Shown in pieces: positions 1 through 5,883 of a DNA stretch of 64,000 bases. The notes beneath the pieces were generated by a model. That model made no database searches. It was not told where the DNA came from and saw only the letters and a list, made by a program, of their open reading frames with translations. Source of the stretch: an uncultured Christensenella sp. Lineage in GTDB: Bacteria; Bacillota; Clostridia; Christensenellales; Borkfalkiaceae. The stretch covers positions 62,001-126,000 of the forward strand of contig CAJTOY010000001.1 of assembly GCA_910578195.1 (NCBI GenBank). Reading direction: 5' to 3'. Position numbers and translations under genes: made by a program. Position 1 is the first letter of the stretch. Each line of letters opens with the position of its first letter.

Positions 1-467
1 CCGCCGAACAGCTCGCGGATATCGCGGTGACATCGGCAAAGACCGCGAAGGCAATCGCGGGTATCGAGCCGAGGGTTGCAATGCTTTCTTTCTCGACGAA
101 GGGCAGCGGCAACGACGATAAGTTCACACAGACCGTGCCCAAGGTTCAGAAGGCGACCGAGCTTGCGAAGCTCGCCGCGCCCGACCTTGCGCTCGACGGC
201 GAATTCCAGTTCGACGCGGCGGTCGCGCCCGAGGTCGGACAGCTCAAAGCGCCCGGCTCGAAGGTGGCGGGACATGCCAACGTGTTTGTTTTCCCTAATA
301 TAAACGCGGGCAACATAGGCTACAAGATTGCTCAGCGCTTCGGCGGATATATGGCAATCGGACCCGTATGTCAGGGTTTTGCCAAACCCCTGAACGATTT
401 GTCGCGCGGCTGCAACGTCGAAGATATCGTTGCGACGGTTGCGGTTACCGCATTGCAGGCGGAATAA
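1..467 (+). CDS. pta: Phosphate acetyltransferase, C-terminal part (5' end outside window)
   Basis: The reading frame is already open at base 3, so this is the last ~155 residues of a protein normally ~330 aa long. Phosphate acetyltransferase converts acetyl-CoA and phosphate to acetyl-phosphate in the cytoplasm. The segment has the family's C-terminal features: LSFSTKGSG, the FDAAVAPEV stretch, the GHANVFVFPNINAGNIGYK block and a final GPVCQGFAKPLNDLSRGC. The GTG at 27 is an internal codon and not the start. It is 18 nt from ackA, the next enzyme of the pathway, so the two surely form an operon that makes acetate and ATP. Confidence 0.95.
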   Translation, partial: AEQLADIAVTSAKTAKAIAGIEPRVAMLSFSTKGSGNDDKFTQTVPKVQKATELAKLAAPDLALDGEFQFDAAVAPEVGQLKAPGSKVAGHANVFVFPNINAGNIGYKIAQRFGGYMAIGPVCQGFAKPLNDLSRGCNVEDIVATVAVTALQAE

Positions 468-485
468 ATTACGGAAGGTGAATAA

Positions 486-1682
486 ATGAAAATTTTAGTT
501 GTTAACGCGGGAAGTTCTTCTTTAAAATATCAGCTCATCGATATGGAGACCGAAAAGGTGCTCGCGAAGGGCGGCTGTGAGAGAATAGGTATCGACGGCT
601 CGGTTCTGAAAGCGAAGGGCAACGGAAACGAAAAGGTCTACGAAAAGGATATGCCCAACCATAAGGTCGCAATCGAGCTCGTTTTGCACGCGCTCCGCGA
701 CGATGGAATAGGCGTAATAAAATCAATGGATGAAATCGGCGCGGTAGGACACAGAGTCGTTGCGAGCGGCGAATACTTCAAAAAGACGACGTTGGTCACT
801 CCCGAGGTTTTGAAAACTCTCGAAGAAAAGACCTTCGAGCTCGCGCCGTTGCATAACCCCGCCGCGGCGACGGGGCTGAGGGCGTGCATGGAGGTCATGC
901 CGAAAACGCCCATGGCGCTCGTGTTCGACTCCGGCTTCCACCAGACCATGCCCGAAAAGGCTTATCTTTACGGCATCGATTACGACGATTACAAGACCTA
1001 CGGCGTAAGAAAATACGGCGCGCACGGCACGAGCCATAAGTTCGTTTCCGCAGAGGCGGCAAAGTATCTCGGCAAGAAGCCCGAAAGTCTTAAAATCGTC
1101 ACTTGCCATCTCGGCAACGGCTCGTCAATCTCGGCGGTCGACGGCGGAAAATGTATCGATACTTCGATGGGCTTCACTCCGCTTGCGGGCGTGCTTATGG
1201 GCACGCGCTCGGGCGATATCGACGCTTCGGCGGTTGAATTTCTGGCGAGGAAGAAGGGGCTTTCCCACCCCGACACGGTTACCTATCTCAATAAAAAGTG
1301 CGGCGTTGCGGGTATTTCTGGCGTTTCGAGCGATTTCAGAGACCTTGAAGCGGGAGTTAAGGAAGGTAACGAGAGATGCAAGCTCGCGCTCGATATGTTC
1401 GGCTACCAGACCAAGAAGTTCGTCGGCGCATATGCCGCGGCTATGGGCGGGCTCGACTGTATAGTTTTCACCGCGGGTATCGGCGAAAATACGCCCTCGG
1501 TCCGCGCGGACGTCTGCGAGGGGTTGGAGTTCCTCGGCGTCAAAATCGATTTGAAAGCCAACGAGGCTAAAAACGACGGCTCGATACGCGACCTTTCCGC
1601 AAAAGGCTCGAAAGTTAAGGTTCTTGTTATCCCCACCAACGAAGAACTCGTCATTGCGAGGGAAACAGCCGAACTTTTATAA
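486..1682 (+). CDS. ackA: Acetate kinase
   Basis: Full-length (398 aa) acetate kinase, which moves phosphate from acetyl-phosphate to ADP and completes the Pta-AckA route. Visible signatures are the N-terminal VNAGSSSLKYQL (Asn7 and the phosphate loop), FDSGFHQTMP, RKYGAHGTSHK, HLGNGSSISAV, GTRSGDID and FTAGIGEN, in the order of the acetokinase/ASKHA fold. A GAAGGTGA ribosome site precedes the ATG. It follows pta closely. A new promoter lies 29 nt after its stop and no terminator is evident between, so readthrough into DUF177-rpmF is possible. Confidence 0.97.
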   Translation: MKILVVNAGSSSLKYQLIDMETEKVLAKGGCERIGIDGSVLKAKGNGNEKVYEKDMPNHKVAIELVLHALRDDGIGVIKSMDEIGAVGHRVVASGEYFKKTTLVTPEVLKTLEEKTFELAPLHNPAAATGLRACMEVMPKTPMALVFDSGFHQTMPEKAYLYGIDYDDYKTYGVRKYGAHGTSHKFVSAEAAKYLGKKPESLKIVTCHLGNGSSISAVDGGKCIDTSMGFTPLAGVLMGTRSGDIDASAVEFLARKKGLSHPDTVTYLNKKCGVAGISGVSSDFRDLEAGVKEGNERCKLALDMFGYQTKKFVGAYAAAMGGLDCIVFTAGIGENTPSVRADVCEGLEFLGVKIDLKANEAKNDGSIRDLSAKGSKVKVLVIPTNEELVIARETAELL

Positions 1683-1710
1683 AAAAATCTTTTCGCACGC
1701 TTAAAAAAAG

Positions 1711-1739
1711 TTGACAAAGATTTCGGCGTGTAATATACT
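1711..1739 (+). promoter_or_regulatory. Sigma-A promoter for DUF177-rpmF
   Basis: TTGACA at 1711-1716 and TATACT at 1734-1739 with a 17-nt spacer. Transcription should start near 1746, only about 14 nt before the ATG at 1760, where no Shine-Dalgarno sequence is visible. The leader is therefore very short. Confidence 0.8.
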
Positions 1740-1759
1740 TTTTACAGTCAACTTTCGGT

Positions 1760-2167
1760 ATGAAATTAGAAATAAAAAAGCTTAACGCGCTCAAAAAGTA
1801 CACGGGCGACTTCGAATTCGAGTACGAGCCCCCGAAGGATATCTGCCTCGTTCCGCTTTGCGGTATAGAAGGCAAGGTGTTTGTCGGCGGCAAATACGAG
1901 ATTTACGACGACGACAGCGTCGGCGTGGATTTTACGGTGAGATACCGTATTGTCGGGCAGTGTTCGTATTGCCTGGAAGACGCTGAAAAAGACGTTGAGA
2001 AAGCTTTTGAAATTCTGTTCGTCACGGGAGACGACGAAGATAACTATCATTACGACGGAATATCGATTGATTTGAAGCCCGCCGTAAACGATGCAATACT
2101 TTTCAGTCAGCCGAATTTAATTCTGTGCAAAGAGGACTGTACGGGTATTGACGTAAACAATAAGTAA
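1760..2167 (+). CDS. DUF177 (YceD-type) protein preceding rpmF
   Basis: A 135-residue DUF177 protein. This family almost always sits directly before rpmF; in bacteria and plastids it is linked to 23S rRNA and large-subunit assembly. The sequence shows the family's CSYC pair in the middle and LCKEDCTGI near the end. The usual extra C-terminal cysteine tail (CxxCG-N-L-N) is missing because the protein stops at TGIDVNNK. rpmF starts 15 nt downstream. The start is well fixed, because there is no other in-frame start upstream before the promoter. Family assignment is firm; the molecular role is known only in general terms. Confidence 0.85.
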   Translation: MKLEIKKLNALKKYTGDFEFEYEPPKDICLVPLCGIEGKVFVGGKYEIYDDDSVGVDFTVRYRIVGQCSYCLEDAEKDVEKAFEILFVTGDDEDNYHYDGISIDLKPAVNDAILFSQPNLILCKEDCTGIDVNNK

Positions 2168-2182
2168 AAGAGGTGTATTAAA

Positions 2183-2371
2183 ATGGCAGTACCCAAGGGA
2201 AAACAGTCAAAGCAGAGAACGAACAGCAGATTTGCAAACTACAAGGCAACGGCGCCCACGTTAGTGGAATGTCCTCATTGCCACTCGATGATGCAGGCTC
2301 ACAGAGTTTGCGCGAATTGCGGCTTCTACGACAAGGTTGAGGTAGTTTCCAAGGACGCGAAAAAGGACTAA
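2183..2371 (+). CDS. rpmF: 50S ribosomal protein L32
   Basis: A 62-residue L32 with the expected MAVPKGKQSKQRT start and a zinc-binding CPHC...CANC pair in the middle. L32 is a small component of the large ribosomal subunit. An AGAGGTG ribosome site lies before the ATG. It is co-transcribed with the DUF177 gene, the standard bacterial arrangement, and is followed by a hairpin terminator. The usual clostridial downstream neighbours plsX and acpP are not here; acpP is alone at 21.4 kb. Confidence 0.96.
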   Translation: MAVPKGKQSKQRTNSRFANYKATAPTLVECPHCHSMMQAHRVCANCGFYDKVEVVSKDAKKD

Positions 2372-2380
2372 GAAACTTTG

Positions 2381-2406
2381 CGGACTGCTGAAAGGCAGTC
2401 CGTTTT
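2381..2406 (+). terminator. Rho-independent terminator after rpmF
   Basis: Perfect 8-bp stem CGGACTGC/GCAGTCCG (2381-2388 with 2395-2402), 6-nt loop, then TTTT. The U tract is short, so some readthrough into asnS is likely. Confidence 0.7.
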
Positions 2407-2436
2407 GCTATTCAAAAAAATATTCGAGGTAAAAAA

Positions 2437-3813
2437 ATGAAGCATACCGACGTTAAAATCTTATTTAGCGAACATCAACAGTTTATCGACAAAAGCGTGA
2501 CAGTCTGCGGCTGGGTAAGGACGTGGCGCGACTCGAAAAGTATCGCGTTTATCGAGCTGAACGACGGAACTTCGCTTAAAAATTTACAGCTTGTAATCGA
2601 AAAGGACAAGGTGTCCGAAAATATAGTAAAGCCCGCGCTCGTGGTCGGCGCCGCCCTTCGCGTCGTCGGCAAATTTATTCCTTCCGAGAGAAACGGTTTC
2701 GAGCTTTCGGTCGAGGATATAACCGTGCTCGGCGGTTGCCCGCAGGATTACCCTTTGCAGAAAAAACACCACACGCTTGAATTTTTAAGGACGATTCCCC
2801 ATTTAAGACCGCGCACAAAATATTTCGAAGCGGTGTTCGCGGTGAGAAACGCGCTTTCGTTCGCTATCCATAAATATTTCAATAAAAACGGCTATAAATA
2901 CGTTCATACGCCCATAATCACGGGCAGCGACTGCGAAGGCGCGGGCGAAATGTTCCGCGTCACCACCCAGCCGTGGAACGCGAAATACAACAATGAAGAG
3001 GAGTATTTTGCGGACGACTTCTTCGGCGCAAAGGCGGGGCTTACCGTTTCGGGTCAGCTCGAAGGCGAGGTCGCGGCAATGGGCTTGGGCAAAATTTACA
3101 CGTTCGGACCCACTTTCCGCGCGGAGCACAGCAATACCACCCGCCACGCGGCGGAGTTCTGGCAGATTGAGCCCGAGGTGTGCTTTTGCGACCTTTCGGA
3201 CATTATAGAAATCGCCGAGGACTTCATTAAATTCATTATAAAGGACGTTTTGGAAAACTGCCCCGACGAGCTTGAATATTTCAACGAAAGAATCGAAAAG
3301 GGCTTGATCGAAAAGCTGCGTTCTGTTACCGAAAGCGGTTTCGGCAAGGTGACCTATACCGAGGCGGTGGAAATTCTGAAAAAGTCGGGCAAGGAATTCA
3401 AATACGCGGTCGAATGGGGCTGCGATTTGCAGACCGAGCACGAGAGATATCTCACAGAGGAATACTTCAAAAAGCCCTTGTTCGTCACCGACTATCCCGC
3501 GGATATCAAGGCTTTCTATATGAAGCAAAACCCCGACAACAAGACGGTAGCGGCAACAGACTTGCTTGTGCCCGGCATAGGCGAAATAATCGGTTGCAGC
3601 GAGAGGGAAGCCGACCTCGAAAAACTCAAAACGGCAATGCTCAAACGCAATATGCCGCTCGAAAGCTATACCGAGTACCTCGATACCCGCAAATACGGCA
3701 GTGTGCCGCACAGCGGCTTCGGACTCGGGTTCGAGCGTATGCTTATGTATATAACGGGCGTTCAGAATATCAGGGATACCCTCTTGTATCCCCGCACGGT
3801 GGGCAGCTTATAA
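2437..3813 (+). CDS. asnS: Asparaginyl-tRNA synthetase
   Basis: A 458-aa class IIb synthetase that charges tRNA-Asn. The N-terminal OB-fold anticodon-binding domain (VTVCGWVRTWRDSKSIAFIELNDG) occupies about residues 18-105. The catalytic core has motif 2 (FRAEHSNTTRHAAEFWQIEPE) and motif 3 (GFGLGFERMLMYITG, then YPRT near the end). It starts after GAGGT at good spacing. No T-box leader is visible: only ~30 nt separate it from the rpmF terminator. The asparaginase gene follows 3 nt downstream, so Asn use and Asn breakdown are encoded together. Confidence 0.95.
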   Translation: MKHTDVKILFSEHQQFIDKSVTVCGWVRTWRDSKSIAFIELNDGTSLKNLQLVIEKDKVSENIVKPALVVGAALRVVGKFIPSERNGFELSVEDITVLGGCPQDYPLQKKHHTLEFLRTIPHLRPRTKYFEAVFAVRNALSFAIHKYFNKNGYKYVHTPIITGSDCEGAGEMFRVTTQPWNAKYNNEEEYFADDFFGAKAGLTVSGQLEGEVAAMGLGKIYTFGPTFRAEHSNTTRHAAEFWQIEPEVCFCDLSDIIEIAEDFIKFIIKDVLENCPDELEYFNERIEKGLIEKLRSVTESGFGKVTYTEAVEILKKSGKEFKYAVEWGCDLQTEHERYLTEEYFKKPLFVTDYPADIKAFYMKQNPDNKTVAATDLLVPGIGEIIGCSEREADLEKLKTAMLKRNMPLESYTEYLDTRKYGSVPHSGFGLGFERMLMYITGVQNIRDTLLYPRTVGSL

Positions 3814-3816
3814 CCG

Positions 3817-4833
3817 ATGAAAAACAGAATTTGCGTAATATTCACGGGCGGAACGATAGGCTCGTTTTCGGACGGCTCGATGGTGTCGTTAAACCCCGAG
3901 ACGAGCAGCCTTTTAATTAAAAAATACCGCGAGCGGTTCGTTACGGCAATCGAGTTCGACGTGCTTAGACCTCTCAATATTTTGAGCGAGAACGTCCAGC
4001 CCGCCGACCTTGAAAAAATGGCGGACTGCGTCAAAAGCGTGGATTTGGACGCTTACGACGGTATAATTTTAACCCACGGCACGGACACGCTTTGCTTTAC
4101 CGCGAATTTATTCAGTCAGCTTTTTTGCGATATAAAAATACCGCTTGTGTTCGTTTCGGCGCTGTATCCTCTCGACGATGACAGAAGCAGAGGAGTGGAA
4201 AACTTCGCGGGCGCGGTCACGTTTATAGAAAGCGTGGACTTCGGCGGGGTTTTCGTCAGCTTTGAAAACCATGCCGAAAACTGCAAGATACACCTTGCAA
4301 GCCGCCTTATATCGGCTACGCAGATAAGGGGCGAGTACGAAAGCATTTTAAACGTTCCCTTCGGCGAAATACGCGGCTGGCGTTTCGTATATAACGAGAA
4401 CGACAACAATCCCACGCCGTCCGAGCTGCGCCGTCCGAGAAAACCTTGCGGCGCACAGAAACTTTGTACCGACTTGGTGACCATTCAGGCGCATTCCCTT
4501 TTAAACTTCGACTATTACAGATTTAACGACGTAAAGCCGAAAGCGGTAATGGTACAACTTTACCACAGCGGCACGGTCTGCACCGAGGGCAAGGAAAACA
4601 ACTTCAAAAACTTTCTCGCATACTGTAAAAATCTCGGCATAGAGGTTGTTATAGCGACGATAGACAGCAAGGCGCGCGTCTACGGAAGCGCCGTCGGGCT
4701 TGCCGAAACTTGCATTGCGGCGTACGATATCAGTTTTGAAATGGCGACCGTAAAGGTTTTGCTCGCGCTCGGCTCGGGGTTGGATATCTCCAATGAGCTT
4801 GCCACCAACCGCTTTTTCGAAAAACTTCATTAA
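3817..4833 (+). CDS. Asparaginase / glutaminase family protein
   Basis: A 338-aa member of the type I (cytoplasmic) L-asparaginase family, which hydrolyses asparagine to aspartate and ammonia. The nucleophile motif is TGGTI at residues 10-14 and the second catalytic block is THGTDT at 86-91 (Thr89, Asp90). No signal peptide is present. The stretch where type I enzymes carry the catalytic-site lysine (TTK) here reads SATQIRG (166-172) with no lysine, so I cannot confirm full activity. It begins 3 nt after asnS and is closed by a terminator, which makes an asnS-asparaginase operon. Substrate (Asn or another amide) is inferred. Confidence 0.8.
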   Translation: MKNRICVIFTGGTIGSFSDGSMVSLNPETSSLLIKKYRERFVTAIEFDVLRPLNILSENVQPADLEKMADCVKSVDLDAYDGIILTHGTDTLCFTANLFSQLFCDIKIPLVFVSALYPLDDDRSRGVENFAGAVTFIESVDFGGVFVSFENHAENCKIHLASRLISATQIRGEYESILNVPFGEIRGWRFVYNENDNNPTPSELRRPRKPCGAQKLCTDLVTIQAHSLLNFDYYRFNDVKPKAVMVQLYHSGTVCTEGKENNFKNFLAYCKNLGIEVVIATIDSKARVYGSAVGLAETCIAAYDISFEMATVKVLLALGSGLDISNELATNRFFEKLH

Positions 4834-4839
4834 AAAATA

Positions 4840-4859
4840 AAGCCCGACTTGTCGGGCTT
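4840..4859. terminator. Bidirectional terminator between asparaginase and hxlR-type genes
   Basis: Inverted repeat AAGCCCGAC/GTCGGGCTT (4840-4848 and 4851-4859) between convergent genes. The minus strand continues with CTTTATTTTTTA, so termination should be strongest for the minus-strand regulator. Confidence 0.75.
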
Positions 4860-4864
4860 AATAA

Positions 4865-5236
4865 TTATTGCAATCTCGCCAAATCCTCGCTTGCGCCGCA
4901 CTTGGGCTTGACCTCGTTCACGGCATACAGCTTTTGCCCGAATTTGTACATTTCGAGCAGCGCCGCGCGCAACTCCTCGCCGAGCGGCGTCAGCGAATAC
5001 TCGGTTTTCGGCGGTACAACGGGGTAAAGCACGCGGTTAATTATTCCGTCGCGTTCAAGCTGTTTCAGCTGTTCGGCAAGCATTTTCGGCGTCGCCGTCA
5101 CAAGCTTTGCTATCTCGCTGTATCTCAGCGTTCTGCCGAACAGATAGTAGATAATATCGATTTTGTATTTTCCGCCGATAACGGCGAGCGTCGCGTCCAG
5201 AGGGCAGGCGCAGGTCTTTAAAACGTCTTTATTCAT
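4865..5236 (-). CDS. HxlR-family transcriptional regulator
   Basis: A 123-aa winged-helix regulator of the HxlR/MarR-like family. It shows the family pattern CPLDATLAVIGGKYKIDIIYYL at residues 11-32, the LRYSEIAKLV...TPKMLAEQLKQLERDGII recognition region and the wing ending in YSLTPLGEEL. Cys9 and Cys11 near the N-terminus are where thiol-sensing HxlR members carry their redox cysteine. AGGAAAG precedes the ATG. It is divergent from a nitroreductase across a 117-nt spacer with two palindromes, so it most likely controls that gene and itself in response to an electrophile or redox stress. Confidence 0.88.
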   Translation of the reverse strand: MNKDVLKTCACPLDATLAVIGGKYKIDIIYYLFGRTLRYSEIAKLVTATPKMLAEQLKQLERDGIINRVLYPVVPPKTEYSLTPLGEELRAALLEMYKFGQKLYAVNEVKPKCGASEDLARLQ

Positions 5237-5260
5237 TTTACTTTCCTAAAAGATAGTATT

Positions 5261-5306
5261 GCACTTTAAAGTGCGTTCTTGACTTTTTTAAAGTCAGTGG
5301 TATTAT
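5261..5306. promoter_or_regulatory. Divergent promoter with paired palindromic operators
   Basis: The perfect palindrome GCACTTTAAAGTGC (5261-5274) is followed by a related inverted repeat GACTTT-TTT-AAAGTC (5281-5295). The second overlaps a plus-strand -35 TTGACT (5279-5284) whose -10 is TATTAT (5301-5306, 16-nt spacer), driving the nitroreductase. On the minus strand a TACTAT -10 follows the first palindrome. The repeated ACTTTAAAGT core is the likely HxlR binding site (inference). Confidence 0.65.
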
Positions 5307-5353
5307 AGTATCGATAGATGCATTTGTCAATAAAAATATTTAAGGAGAATTAA

Positions 5354-5869
5354 ATGAATTTTACAGAACTCGTAAAATCGCGTTATTCGGTACGCTCGTT
5401 TTCGGAGAAAAAAATCGAGAACGAAAAGCTTGAAGCGATTTTAGAAGCGGGGCGGGTCGCGCCCACGGCGTGCAACAACCAGCCGCAGAGAATTTACGTG
5501 TTAAACAGCGCGGAAGCAATAGAAAAACTGAAAAAAGTTTGCAGGTTTGTATTCGGCGCCGGCACGGTACTGATTATTACATCCGACGAAAACGCCGAGT
5601 GGAAAAACCCTTTCACGGACAAATACCATACGGGCGAAATCGACTGCTCGATAGTCTGCACGCAAATGATGCTGCAAGCGTGGGAGCTGGGCATAGGCTC
5701 GTGCTGGGTGGGCTATTACGACCCCGAACTGATTGAAAATGAATTTTCAATTCCCGCAAACGAGAAGGTTGTTGCGATACTGCCGCTCGGCTATCCTTCT
5801 AAGGATAACAAGCCCGCCGCCATGCATTTTTCGCGCAAGCCTCTCGAACAGTCTGTTAAATACTTATAA
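5354..5869 (+). CDS. Nitroreductase family flavoprotein
   Basis: A 171-aa FMN-dependent oxidoreductase of the nitroreductase superfamily. It has the phosphate-binding RYSVRSF near the N-terminus, APTACNNQPQ at about residues 36-45, GIGSCWVGYY and ILPLGYPS near the C-terminus. Such enzymes reduce nitro compounds, quinones or flavins with NAD(P)H in the cytoplasm. AAGGAG lies before the ATG. It is divergent from the HxlR regulator and 14 nt from copA, so copper ATPase and oxidoreductase seem to share one stress-responsive transcript. The physiological substrate cannot be told. Confidence 0.88.
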   Translation: MNFTELVKSRYSVRSFSEKKIENEKLEAILEAGRVAPTACNNQPQRIYVLNSAEAIEKLKKVCRFVFGAGTVLIITSDENAEWKNPFTDKYHTGEIDCSIVCTQMMLQAWELGIGSCWVGYYDPELIENEFSIPANEKVVAILPLGYPSKDNKPAAMHFSRKPLEQSVKYL

Positions 5870-5883
5870 TACGGAGAAACAAC

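Noticed and set aside
2407..2436. T-box or other leader regulating asnS
   Set aside because: Only 30 nt lie between the terminator and asnS; no T-box element or structured leader fits.
2803..3711. Open reading frame of ~300 codons on the minus strand inside asnS
   Set aside because: Antisense shadow of a conserved synthetase; its protein has no family features.
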